From Lophium mytilinum (lineage: Eukaryota > Ascomycota > Dothideomycetes > Mytilinidiales > Mytilinidiaceae): 64,000 bases of DNA. Below the pieces are notes generated by a model, which saw only the letters and a list, made by a program, of their open reading frames with translations, was not told where the DNA came from and did no database searches. The DNA is taken from the NCBI GenBank assembly GCA_010093605.1, contig MU004191.1, positions 923,832 to 987,831 on the forward strand, in the 5' to 3' direction. Shown in pieces: positions 10,216 through 22,412 of this stretch. The translations under genes were made by a program, and so were the position numbers. Position 1 is the stretch's first letter. Each line of letters opens with the position of its first letter.

Positions 10216-13200
10216 CTATAAAGTTACTCTACCTAGCTACTATTCTACTAAGTCCTTAAACTATAATCTACTACTAGTAAACTATAATACTCTATAATTA
10301 CCCCGCGCGGCTATTATAGCTAATAATTCTAACCCCCTTAATATAACTAGTATATAGAAGCTTTAAGATCTTCTCTTATAGTATACTATTCTTATATTCT
10401 TAGACTTCTAGGCCTTAACTTAGGACTTCTAGAATACTAATACCGCTAAGAAATTCTAGATAATTACTAGAAACTTGCAGCGCGCACGCAGCTATAATAA
10501 TAATATCTAAGATAACCTTACTAAAGGCCTTACTAAAGGCGACGCTATTCTTAAAGATAATAAGCTTTAGAAACACCCTAATTAATCTAATTCTAGTAGC
10601 TACGTCTACTACTCTAAAATGCCCGGCGCCTTTAAGACTTCTATTCTTAAAGTAAATAAGCTTATTAATTACTCCGCTATTAATAAGTAAGATACTAATA
10701 AAGCTTCTATTATATATAAAGTTCTAGATGCTAAAGCCTTTATAGACTTTATTACTAAAAATAAGATAATAGCCTTTAAATTAACCCGTTTATATAAAGC
10801 TAAAATCTATTAACTATATAACTACCTAGAGCGTAATAAGGCCTCTATAGAGGCTTAGGCTAAGCTTAATAAGTAAGCTTATAATATAATTAAGTAATAA
10901 GATAATTACCTCTAGGCCGCAAAAGATAATATTAAGTAGCTAGAAAAGACTATTACTAATATAAAATTTAAATACTAGTCTAACCTTTCTAACCTCTATA
11001 ATAACTATAATAATGCTATTTAAAATAAAGATAATACTATCTATACTAGAAACTCTAAGAATAATATTATATATAAATATATAGCTAATATAGTAGTATT
11101 TACTATATAGATAGACACTATTAATACTATAGTAGTAAAGTATATTACTAAGCTTAAGACTTATAGTAAAGCTTTAGCTAAGTATATTACTAAGCTAGAA
11201 GCCTATATTAAAAATATTAAGAAAGCTCTTACCGCTACTAAAGTCTATATTAATAGCCTCTAGAATACTACTATCTACAGCCCTATAGCCCGCGCTAATA
11301 ACCCTCCCTCTAAAATTACTACGCAACTTACTACTACTATAAGCTAGTAATATAAGCTTATAGCCTATATTATAGCTAAAGAAGGCGCTAAGCTAGAATA
11401 TTACTCTTCTCTACCTAGCTAATATTACTTACGCGGCTATAATTACTAGTAATATAAACCCTTACTACTCTACCGCCCTAATAAGCCCCTCTATAGTTAA
11501 TAGGACTATATACGCCCCACCGGGGGCAGCGGTAGACCCCTATCTAATTCTAGTAATAGTAATAATAATAATAAGAACTTCTATAACTATAATTTAATTT
11601 ACGCCCTATAATTATATATACTACCTATACCTTTTATAAAACCTAATAGCGCCCTACTACCCCTATATAATATTAACTGCGGAATACGCGCTAATTAAAA
11701 TAAGGATAAAACTATACTATACCCCTCTAAGTATAATAGAGATAAAGCTAAGTATATTACCTAGTATTACTAGGTTCTTAGTAAGTTTACTTATAGTAGC
11801 TATCTCTACTAATATAATAAAGGATTCCGCCTCTACTTTCTAGGTATATATCTTACTAGTATACCTCTTAGTAACTATATAGCGTAGATAATAGGCTATT
11901 AGCCCTTTTATACTCTTAATAATACTATTAAGCGCCTTAATATTAAGAACTTACTATATAACCCTAAAGCTATTATCTTCTAGTAACTTAACTAACTAAT
12001 ATAGAGTAATAATAACCTTAATATATTCTATATAAAGTACTAAGCGCTTATAGTATAACTACTAAATTAAGAATACTATTAGAATATTACCGTGCTTAAG
12101 GTAAAGATCTGCCTAGGTATTACTAAGCCTGCAGGTGTTCTAGAAAAACATTATAAGAAGGGATATAAAGTTATTAATATATATTATAACTAGCTTTTTA
12201 ATTAGGCTATAGTAGACTATACCTAGCCACGCTAATAATATAGTAACTAGCCCGGATAGTATAACCCCTAGACTAATATTAATAGCTATTACGGAGGATA
12301 CTATAGTAATAAGCCCTAGAACCCTTCTAACTAGACCCCGATAGATTAGTTTTAGGCTACTTAAAACTAGGTTACTTAGAATAGTTAGAACTAAAGCTAC
12401 TAGAATAACTATAGCTAAGAATAAACCTAGAATATAATAAACGCGTCTAGCTAGAATTACTAGATATCTATACTATAGACATGTAAAGTTATAAACTTTC
12501 CTATTAATATTTCTACTAACTAGCAGCGCCTAGCCCTAGGCTGTCTTATAGATAACTAAAAGTATTAACTTATAAGTAAGAATTACTACTTCTACTACTA
12601 ACTTATTAGTTATATATCTACTAACTAGTAGTACCTTATAGAGCGCTCTACGCTCGCCCTATATAGTATTAGCATGTATTCTAATAATATTATAACCCTA
12701 GCCCCGTCTATATACGCTCTATCTATATACGCGCCTCTATTTATATATACTCTATCTATATATATAGCCTCTACTATATTTACTCTAGCTTCTATTAAAG
12801 TAGGTATTAATACTTCTATCTTATCTAGAGGCGCGGGAGGACTATTTATAGAATACGGCTAATCTTAATACTAGAGCTACTTAGGAAATGCTTAGTTCTA
12901 GATTATAGTTATAATCTAGGGCGTATTATTACTAAAGCAGTCTAATACTATAAAAATAAGAAATCTATAAAGTTATAGTTAAAAAGGTTAGTTATTTTAG
13001 CTGCCTCTCTTAGTAATAATATTTAAGTAGGTTAAACTAATAAAAAGACCCTCTATAGCTTTCTAGTTCTAGCTAAAGTCTAGCGTTTCTATAAAGAATA
13101 ACTACTAGATATAATTAAAGAATACCTTTATAGTAATACTAGAGTAACTAATAAATTTATAGATACTACTTATGCGCACTAAATAAACTTTTCTATCTAC

Positions 13201-16200
13201 CCCTTACTAAAATTATAAATACTTAAATTAGCTAATAGCTCTACTATTACTAAAAAGATTACTTATAAAGCTCTTATCTCTATTACTATTTAAGGCTACT
13301 AGAGCTATAAATAGGCTTATATTACTAACCTTAGTAATTATAATATTATTCTAGGCCTCCGCTAGTTCTAATATTATAACCCAGCTATTAACTAGGTTAT
13401 AGGCAAGATTAGCTTTATAAAAGATAAATATAATAGAATCTTCTATATATATTAATATTACTATATAGATAATACTAATAGTACTATTACTTATACTAAA
13501 GGATTAGCTCTACTAGACTTTATATATAACTATAAATATATACTATCTAACTCTATAAACTCCGCGTAGAGAATAAGTATTATAGCTTACCTTACTATAT
13601 ACCGCATAGCCGCTATTAAAGAAGACTAGCTTAATAACTTACCTTAATACGTTACTACTAACCTTACTAATACTAGTAAGAACTTCCTACTCTATTCTAA
13701 CTACCTCTAGGTTATAGCTATATAAATAAGTAATATACCTATCTACCTCTATAAACTAGCTATGCGCGATATTAAGAAGTTTATAGAAGTTAAGTAATAC
13801 TATACTAAGAAAGAGATATTTATAAAGCTTTTCTCTAGCCTATATAAATATATCTATATATTTAACTAAGTTAATACTAATATACTCCCTCTATATAGAC
13901 TAGGTATTAACTATAAGATTAACTAGGTTAATAGTATTAACCTTAGTAAGCTATTTAAAGCCCGTCTATATTCTATATCTACTAATAAGCTCTAAGTTAT
14001 TAAGAAATAGCTTAATAATAATCTAGCTAAGGGCTATATTAGATAATCGCAATTATAAGTCTCTTTACCTATTCTTCTTATACGCAAGCTAGGGGGCGGT
14101 ATTTAGTTCTACATTAACTATAGAGCTATTAACGCTCTTACTATTAAAACTTATTATTCTATACCCCTTATATAAGAGACACTTTACTATCTTAGAAAAG
14201 CTAAGTAGTTTACTAAGCTTAATATTATCGCCGCTTTTAATAAAGTCTATATAGCCCTAGGCTATAAATATAAAATAGCTTTTATAACCTGCTATAGTAA
14301 ATACAAGTCCCTTATTATACCCTTTAGTATTATAGAAGGGCTAGAAACCTTCTAGTCCTTTATTAATTAAATACTATATAACTTCCTTAATATATTCTAT
14401 ATAGCGTACCTTAATAATATTCTTATCTATACTAGAGGCTCTAAAGCTAACTATAAAGCTTACGTTATAGCTATTCTTAAATAACTAGAGGTAGTAGGCT
14501 TATATATTAACTTATCTAAGTGCGCGTTTAATTAAAAAGAAGTTACTTACTTAGAACTAATAATTTTAACTAACAGAATCCGCATAGATCTAGAGAAAGT
14601 TACCGCCATTCTAGAATAGAATACTTTAACCTGTATTAAGGACGTCTAAGCCTTTATTAGACTATCTAATTTCTACTAGTAATTTATCTACGGGTTTTTA
14701 TATATTATTAAACCTCTTACTAATATAATAAAGCTCTAAGAGAAATAAAAGAAAGCCTACTTCTTATAGATAGAGGCCTATAAAAAGGCCTTCCGCGCGC
14801 TTAAGAAAGTATTTATAGAAGCACCCGTTCTTATGCACTTCTAATATAGTAAGAAGGTCTTTCTTAAAATAGACGCTTCTAACTATATAATAGCCGGCGT
14901 TATATTCTAAATTAGACCTAATAGCCTTCTATACCTAGTTGCCTTTTTCTCCTTTAAGATATTACTAGCTAAGTGCAATTATAAGATCTATAATAAGGAA
15001 CTTCTTATAGTAGTTAAGGCCTTTAAAGAATAGAGACCTAAGCTTATAAGCGCTAACTCTAAAGATCTAACTAACGTTCTTATAAATTACTATAATCTTA
15101 AATAGTTTATAACTACTAAGAAGCTTAATTAATATTAAGTCTATTAGGCTAAATTTCTTACTAGGTTTAACTTTAAGATTATATACCGCCCTAGTATACT
15201 AGAGGGTAAACCTAATAGCCTTACGCAGTATTTATAAGACCTACCTTATAGACCTAATAATCTATAGAATTAATTTTAACATTAAACTATACTTAAATCT
15301 TATAACCTTAGACTAGAAGTTATACTAAATAGTAAATTACCCTTACTCTTACTAAATAACGCTAAGTTAAGTAAGCCTAGCTTTCTTAGGCCGTTCTACG
15401 CACTTTACCTATATACTAAGCTACTTAAGCCTCTTCTAATAAACTTACTATAATCCTCTCTTAAAATATATTCTCTTTTTCTCTTACCTCTTTAACTCGC
15501 CCCTGCCAGGCTCCGCAGCTATAACTATGCTAGTAATAATAGTAATAGTAATAGAAGCACTAATAAGAACTTTACAGCGCTACCTAGTAATACTAATAAG
15601 ATTTTTACAGCTCTATTAGCTAATAAGGATATTATAGCCGCTAATAAGGTTATTATAGTATAGCTAGATTAAGGTAATAACAGCGCTAATAGTAATATTA
15701 ACTATAATAATAATAACCTATAATACCTTATTAATAAAGCCTATATACGCCCGCCCTACTTTAAATCTCTATATAATTCTACCCTATATAAGCTTATTAA
15801 TCTTATTTAAAGCAGCGCCTATTCTATTCTAAAGCCCTTTATAACCTTATTAGTAACCTTAATATTAATAGTTTTAAAGTATAAGATAACTAATTATACT
15901 ATTATAATTACCTATACGTGCCGGCCTATAATTAGCTCTATACTAAGCTGCTTAGCCTATTTTATAATATATCTATTACTAGCTATTCTAGTAAATATAG
16001 ATTCTATAAGCTACTTTAATATTACTATTTCTAGCCTAACTTCTATAAAGATATTAAGCGCTATACAGGCGCCTATTATAGCTGCCGCTAAGTAAAAGCC
16101 TTTTAAGATAAGTAGTAAGGACTACTCTATAGCCTTAATATACTAGATAAGTAATAGACTAAAATTACTATAGATTTTATTATAGACCTTTCTCTCTATA

Positions 16201-17682
16201 TAAGAAATAGATAGATATATATACTTATTCTTATTATAGTTAATAGACTATCTAAAGAACGCTACTATATTTCTATAATAGGGGATATAGTTAAGAATAT
16301 TACTAATACCTTTATCTGCGAAATATTTTAATTACATAGCCTACCTAAGATTATTATTAGTAACCGCGGTGTATAATTTATATCTATAGTATAGCGCCGC
16401 CTATATAAACGCCTTGGCATTAAATCTAAGTTTTCTACTACTTTCTATTCTAAAACTAATAGCTAGACTAAGAACGCTAACTCTATTATAAAGGCCTACC
16501 TGCGCTAGTTTATCTTATACTAATAGAATAACTAGGTTAATTATCTCCCTCTTAGTAAATTTATAGTTAATAACTATAAATTAGCCTTAATAGGTTTTAC
16601 GCCCTTCTTTACTACTTGCGGTTTCCACCTATAGTTAGGTATTAAACTAGCTATACTAGTTACTAGTTACGCTGCTACACATAATAAATAACTACTTACT
16701 AATTAATACGCTAACTAAATAAAGGATATACTTAAGGAATATTATAACACTATTACCTAGGCTATAGTAGTATAAGCCTACTTTACTAATTAATATTACT
16801 AACCGCTACTACGTCTTAAGGTAGATAACCTAGTCTAGCTTAACGCGCGTAATATTAAGACCTAACACTCTAATTATTTACTTAACTATAAGAATCTTAG
16901 TCTATTCTATATTACTAAAGTTATTAATTAGAGTTACACCTTCTAGCTTAACTTTACTAGAATATTACTTAAGAGATATTGCATGCATAACGTCTTCTAT
17001 TCTTATCTACTTTATCTATTTAAGCCCTATTCTATACTAGAATAGAACCTACCTCCGCCTCTACCCGTATAAGTTATTAACCCTTATAGTATAACTAATA
17101 ATAAGTAAGATTACATTAATATATAGCTAATTAACTTTATTATAGATAGCTACTAGCTATAACGGGGCCGCTATAGCTATAAACTATAATACCGCGCCTA
17201 GTATAAAGGTTATACTAAGCTATAGATATAGTAGAACTAGATAAACTTTAGTAAATATAGAGCTAATAAGCTTATTAGTAAATTCTACTACTATTACCCT
17301 AACGCCGACGGCCCTTATCTAGATTTTAGGCCTAACCCTAATTAGTAATAGGTTCTTAATAAGCGCGCACTTATAATCTACAACGCGCGTATTTATTAAC
17401 TCTAATTATATACCTTGCGCAGTAATATTATAATATTATTTATAACCCTAAGACCCGGATTCTCCGCCGCATCTAGCTAGCCGAGCTATCTTAATAGGAA
17501 CGCCTACCTTTATAATACTATAAGCACGCCTCTTTCTTATATAGTTCTTATTTAATTACTTATAACTATATTTCCTTAGTATTTTATTTTATTTTTCTAA
17601 GTTAATAGCCTTACTATATAGCCTTTTCTTTATATATAGCCTTTTCTTTCTATAGCCTTTCTTCTTTATTTAGGGGGGGTAG

Positions 17683-17884
17683 TATAATAGATCTAGCTCT
17701 ATATATATTACATGCTCTTAGCTATATTATATAAGCCCGTGCGCTAGCGCAGTTTTATACCTCTAGCCTGTATTTAGCCTCCGCCGCGTAGAATCTCTAC
17801 CTCTATACAACTTTATCTTTATAAATACACTCTATTCCTAGCTTAATACTATACTTTATACCTTGCCTCTTATAGTCTATAACA
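17683..17884 (+). repeat. 3' LTR of Ty3/gypsy fossil 1
   Basis: 202 bp directly after the polypurine tract and directly before the CTAGA target duplication. It keeps more CpA/TpG than the 5' LTR. Confidence 0.85.
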
Positions 17885-17889
17885 CTAGA

Positions 17890-19440
17890 GTCCCTTTTAC
17901 CTAAATCTAGCCGGCCTAGAAGGGCTTAATATATTAAGAATAGCTTAAATTTCTTAAGAGAAATTAGATAGAATATACTATATTAGAAGAACTATTCTTT
18001 TAAAAAAGTAGCTACTCTAGCACTCTATATAGCTAGCGTTAAAGTAGCTAGATTAATAATTAAAAGAATTATTTATTAGTACTATAATTCTCTTTACTAG
18101 GTACTAATTATATATAGAATTAGGCCTAGAAAGCCGGCGCTTAATATAGCGTAGAAAGATACTAGATTTAATTACTACACCTAGCTATAAAATCTTATTA
18201 AAAGAACCTAAGAAAAAGTTATTATTATCTATTTAGATAAATTACTAAAGTAATTTAGACCGGGCTAGGCTAGTAAAGGTAAAGCTAGAGTCTCTAAGCT
18301 AATAGAGAGAGATACTAATAAGTATATAATAGCCTAAAAGAGTACTAAGTTCTTTTTTTCTTTTTAGAGTACTATATACTTAGATAATTATATTTTAAGG
18401 CTATATATTATATAGAAGCTAGAGTCTTAAAAGTAGAAGAATACTCTTAAGAAGAAGCTTATTAAAGATAATAAGAATATAAAGAAAAGGGCTAAAAGGT
18501 ACTAAAGAAATACTAAGATTTAGGGGATAATAGAGCATAACTATATAAAAAAGGTAAATAATAAAATTAGAGAAGATAATAAGCGCCTTAAATAATAAGA
18601 AATTTAAAAGGGATAGTAGTATAAGTATAGGTCTAATTAGAAGTATAAGTATAAGATTTTTACCTAAAAAAAAGAAAAGAGGATAGATATAGCTTAGTAT
18701 ACTAATAATATTTTAAAGCTATTACTTTATTCTTACTATTTTACTATATAAGAAGTAAACCTAGATAAAGAGGTTTAGCTAATTAAAAATAATATCTCTC
18801 TTTACTATTCTACTTAAAGAAAACTATTATACCTCTTCTTATAGATTAAATTTATAGACTACCTAGCTTTCTCCCCTAATTTATACCTAATTAAGTAAGT
18901 TTTTAGAAGAATAAACTATTCTATAAAGCTCTATAACTACTAGAGCGCTAGTAAGTAAGTAAAAGATAAAGCTAGGTAGTTTCTACTTAATCTATAGAGG
19001 AAGAATAAATAGATAAATAAATATATTATTAGCTAAGTAAAAAATAATACCTTTTTAGACCTTATATATAAGTGTAAATTAGTAGATAGAAATAATAACT
19101 TTATAGAATAATAGCGCACTTTATTTTATAGATTATTAATAGAAATTAAATAAGTTATAGTAATTTAAATTTATATATAGTACTTTAGTATTCTACCCCC
19201 TATACTTATATAACTAGAATATATATTTAGCCGCACCCTTTATATATATAGCTATAGCTAAAGCTTAGACCTCTATACTTTAATTAATAATATAAAGGTA
19301 TATAGCTATTTTATCTTTTATAATATTTCTCTTAATATATTAATAGGGCTAGTACTATATATATAACTATAAATTATTTAGTAGTATTATAAAACTATCC
19401 CTTACCCTAGTATATTAGAGTGTGCCAGTCCCTTATATAT
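17890..19440 (+). mobile_element. Tc1/mariner DNA transposon remnant
   Basis: A RIP-mutated stretch in which a Tc1/mariner-type DDE transposase can be traced in + orientation. Recognisable pieces are a KKV-I-I-D-like first catalytic motif near 18211-18240, a VWLI-DN...H-like motif with the second aspartate region at about 18770-18810, and a ..D.LAFSPNL..I motif at about 18856-18895, matching the family's WPAYSPDLNPIE. Fungal elements of this type (Ant1, Flipper and relatives) encode about 350-550 residues, which fits the space. Reading frames carry many TAA/TAG codons at positions expected for ancestral CAA/CAG/TGG, so it is inactive. Terminal inverted repeats were not resolved, so the ends are approximate. 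Sequence at 9906-10008, left of gypsy fossil 1, may belong to the same element. Confidence 0.55.
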
Positions 19441-19701
19441 TATCGCTCTTAATAGTCTTCTATATTTTTATGTAGATTCGTGGATTGTATACACAAGGAC
19501 TGAGGGAATCGGTGCCATCTTACATCGGGGCAATCTCGGGCGGAGAAAGATGATCTTATCAGATGCCCCGCGCCAAGCCCAAGCTCCATCGCTGTTGACT
19601 GAAATACACCTCCACCGTCACTTCAAGCAAGCAATTACCTACACCTCACCAACCTCACCACATAAACTCTCTCAAACCTCCCACACTCTCCACAGCTCAC
19701 C

Positions 19702-20859
19702 ATGGAGCAAACACGCGCCCTCAACGCGCTGGAACCCTTCCTCGCCCTCTCCAAATCCGCCAACTCGCCCCGCGCGGCCGCCGATCTGGTCTCGCAAGCT
19801 ACCTCCGCCCCAAACACCTACGTCTTCGCGGAGCTCCTCCAGACGCCAAACATGCAAGCGCTGAAGCAATCGCCCGAATACGCCTCTCACCTCACACTCC
19901 TGGAGATATTCGCATGGGGCACGTTGGCCGACTACAAGGGTAAGGCAGCCACTTCCCCCCCTCCCAACCCCCCTTCCCATGAAACCCTACAAGAACATAT
20001 ACTAACACCTCTCTCCTAGCAAACGCATCACTACCCCAGCTAAACGCCGCCCAACACCAAAAACTCCTCCTCCTCTCCCTCCTCCCCCTCGCCCGCTCCC
20101 ACACCACCCTAACCTACGCCCACCTCACAACCGCCCTCTCCCTCCCCTCCCCCCGCGCCCTCGAAGAACTCATCACCACCGCCATCTACGCCTCCCTCCT
20201 CACCGCCACCCTCGACCCCGCCCACGGCCTCGTCAACGTCACCTCCATCGCACCGTTACGGGACCTCGCACCCGGCGCCATCCCCTCCCTCGCCGCGACC
20301 CTCGCGGCCTGGAGCGCGCGGTGCGGCGGCGCGCTCGACGAACTAGACGCGCAGATCGCGGGGGTGCGGAAAGCGGCGGTGCGGCGAGAGAAGGAGCGGC
20401 GGAAGCGGGAGCGGGGGATGGAGACGGCGATGGGGTTGCTGGAGGAGAAGAGCGCGGGGGCGGCGAAGAGGGGGGAGGAGGGGGGGCAGGGGCAGGGGGA
20501 GGCGATGGAGATTGATCAGGAGGATATTGTGGGGCGGTTTGCAAGGGGCGTGAAGAAGGGGGGGTTGGCGGGGTTGGGGGGTCGAAGGTTGTGATCGTGT
20601 GTGCGTTCTGCAATAAAGTTGGTGAGGGTAGTGCTGACCGGGTTTTAGGGGCCGTGATGAGGATGAGGATTGGCTGGTGGCGCCGAGGGCGAAACGGGTG
20701 AAGAGGGTTGAGGGGAAGGTGGATGGGGATGGAGGTGGGGAGGATTGCGATTATGGCGGTGTCGGGAAAGAGGAGAGTGAGCATGAGGTGCTGAAGATGC
20801 TTGGTGTGGCAGGTGTTGTAGGCGTTGAAAACGGCGACAAGGACAGTATCACCGATTGA
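19702..20859 (+). CDS. csn7: COP9 signalosome subunit 7 (PCI domain)
   Basis: Exons 19702-19939, 20020-20587 and 20649-20859 give 338 aa. Intron 1 has GTAAGG...CTAG. Intron 2 has a branch site CTGAC and TTTTAG acceptor but only a weak donor (GTTGTG at 20588 or GTGATC at 20591, both in frame). Without it the protein stops at 20594 after LGGRRL. The start is in context CACCATGG. The N-terminal two thirds is helical with LTLLEIFAWGTLADYK and a PCI/winged-helix part (LSLPSPRALEELITTAIYAS..LVNVTSIAPLRDL), then a charged coiled stretch (AVRREKERRKRERG) and an acidic/basic tail with MEIDQEDIVGR. CSN7 is part of the complex that removes NEDD8 from cullins and controls fungal development. eIF3M or a proteasome lid PCI subunit is less likely on length and tail. 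Confidence 0.75.
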
Positions 20860-21611
20860 GCATCATGCTCGTTCGCAGGGTAGTCATCGGGACACGACTT
20901 GGCGGAGATGCCTTGACTGCATGGAGTCGACCAGGAACGAACAATTAGAGAGAATAATTCATCATAGGAGTTCAAGCGAATGATATCTCTTTTCCCCATA
21001 CCTTCTGGAGCAGCTCGACCATGCAGCCAGTCGCCCAAAACCATCAAACCATGCTTCAAATTCGCATAGTGACGACCCCCTTCCCATGTAAATCCCCTAA
21101 AACAAGCAAAAGCACCTCACACCCTCGCGCATCACCTTTAATCGCACCGACTCTATGAAAACTCTCAATATCATTCCTTCGAATATATACAAGGCCGCCC
21201 CCACCTACGGGCAGCGCGAAAAAACCCCCTCAAAAACAACCATAAGAAAAAAAAACGGGTATTACTCCACCGCCTATCCGTTGTTGTGCTCGCTATATGC
21301 CGTTGCCCGTTTGCGCCTGAAAACGCCGCTGGAAAACAAGAAAGATGTGAACGCCGTTGACAATGTGCAGGACCGTAATTGTGGCAGGGCCGCGGGAGAT
21401 GGGTTGACGGGGTGGGGAAGTTAGGGGATGCCGGGCTAAAAGTAGATGAGACTTGGGGGTGGTTGTGATGTTCGGGCTTGGCGGGAGTTTGGAGATGGAT
21501 GAGTGTCGTTGTGTTTGAGGCCCACTACCGCAGAGTGGCTCAGTGTCGTTATGGTGAGGAGGAGCACTATATGGGGACTTCGGTACCGAGAAGAAAGATA
21601 AAGTTTTGCCA
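20860..21611. other. Convergent intergenic region
   Basis: About 750 bp between the 3' ends of csn7 (+) and the acidic-protein gene (-). It should hold both 3' UTRs. Short ORFs exist on both strands but none has recognisable features. Confidence 0.55.
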
Positions 21612-22412
21612 TCAAGCGGATGTCGCGGTGCCCATAGATGGTACCGGGGGTCTGCTAACCGTGGGCGCGGCAGACGTCGACGACGGCTGTATTTCCATCT
21701 CGCCTCCCTCACCCCTTTCCTGCTCCTTCAAAAACTGCTCCCACTCGGGATCCATGACGGCGCTCACACCTTGCTCCCGCAGCGCCGCGGCATGCCGTAG
21801 CCGCTCGTTGAGCGCGAAGCCCACGGAATCCGCCACCTCGTCCTCGTCGCTCTCCTCGTCCTCGCGGTCGGCCATGTCTGCGTCCGCAGCCTCGTCGACG
21901 TCCATCCCCGAGCTCGCATTCGTAACGCCATTTTGCTGCGGCTGCCGCACCTCCTCAATCTCAACCTCAATCCGCGTCTTCACGTTGATGCCCTTGCTGC
22001 CCCCTTGCCGCGCCCGCTTGTCCACCCACTCGCCAATCTCCATGCCGGTTGTGTCGTGCACTTTCACGCCCTCGTCGCGCTCGTAGCGCTCGCGGGCCCA
22101 CAGGGTGCCCTCCCAGCGGCAGAAGCCCTGGATCTCGTGCTCGGTGAGGCCGAGGTCGTCGAAGGCGCGGAAGAGGCGGGCGTGGTGCGCGAAGCGGCCG
22201 AGGCGCTTGCGGTGCGGCGGGTGCGAGTAGTTGAGGCCCGGGTAGCGGGCCTCGATGGTGTCGAGCGAGCCGTAGAAGGTGGCCGTCTCGATGCGCACCT
22301 CGCCGACCAGGTTCTTGGACAGGTGCGCGCTGAAGTTGGCCGGGTCTTCGGGCCGCGGGTTCGGGAAGAGCTGGTTGTAGACGAGCAACGTTATGGGCTG
22401 TTTGCGGTGCAT
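21612..22412 (-). CDS. Conserved acidic fungal protein, unknown role
   Basis: A single exon of 266 aa starting at MHRKQPITLLVYNQL. The same frame opens further upstream (to 22631), but that part is low-complexity and the internal ATG starts the conserved-looking region. The first 130 residues look folded: LVYNQLFPNPRPEDPANFS, VRIETATFYGSLDTIEARYP, HHARLFRAFDDLGLTEHEI and RWEGTLWARERYERDEGVKV. The rest is acidic and probably disordered (DEAADADMADREDEESDEDE) with a late helix AVMDPEWEQFLKEQERGE. It is preceded by a 1.3-kb divergent promoter shared with the Artemis-like gene. I do not recognise a named family; the acidic tail would fit a nuclear protein, which is inference. Confidence 0.65.
   Translation of the reverse strand: MHRKQPITLLVYNQLFPNPRPEDPANFSAHLSKNLVGEVRIETATFYGSLDTIEARYPGLNYSHPPHRKRLGRFAHHARLFRAFDDLGLTEHEIQGFCRWEGTLWARERYERDEGVKVHDTTGMEIGEWVDKRARQGGSKGINVKTRIEVEIEEVRQPQQNGVTNASSGMDVDEAADADMADREDEESDEDEVADSVGFALNERLRHAAALREQGVSAVMDPEWEQFLKEQERGEGGEMEIQPSSTSAAPTVSRPPVPSMGTATSA

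Larger units (their letters stand above)
10014..17884 (+). mobile_element. Ty3/gypsy LTR retrotransposon fossil 1
   Basis: A 7,871-bp element of complete length with 202-bp LTRs and a matching 5-bp target duplication CTAGA (10009-10013 and 17885-17889). A polypurine tract (AGGGGGGGTAG) lies just before the 3' LTR. Degraded coding traces run in the + direction in the order gag-like, reverse transcriptase (about 14.1-14.7 kb), RNase H (about 14.8-15.2 kb), integrase (about 16.0-17.0 kb). Integrase after RT places it in Ty3/gypsy (Metaviridae). It is broken throughout by dense RIP-type changes (dozens at least) and is a fossil. It sits against the Tc1/mariner remnant that follows. Confidence 0.88.
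9560..19450. other. RIP-mutated AT-rich block 1
   Basis: About 9.9 kb dominated by TA dinucleotides, with CpA and TpG nearly absent over long stretches while CpG and GpC (for example GCGC) persist. This is the product expected from repeat-induced point mutation (CpA to TpA), known from Pezizomycotina. It holds a solo LTR, a Ty3/gypsy fossil and a Tc1/mariner remnant. It carries no plausible intact host gene. Confidence 0.88.

Noticed and set aside
12674-12862. 62-codon open frame inside block 1
   Set aside because: It lies in gypsy fossil 1, consists of TA-rich low-complexity codons and has no family features.
20239-20784. 181-codon minus-strand frame opposite csn7
   Set aside because: Proline/serine-rich shadow of the GC-rich csn7 coding strand.
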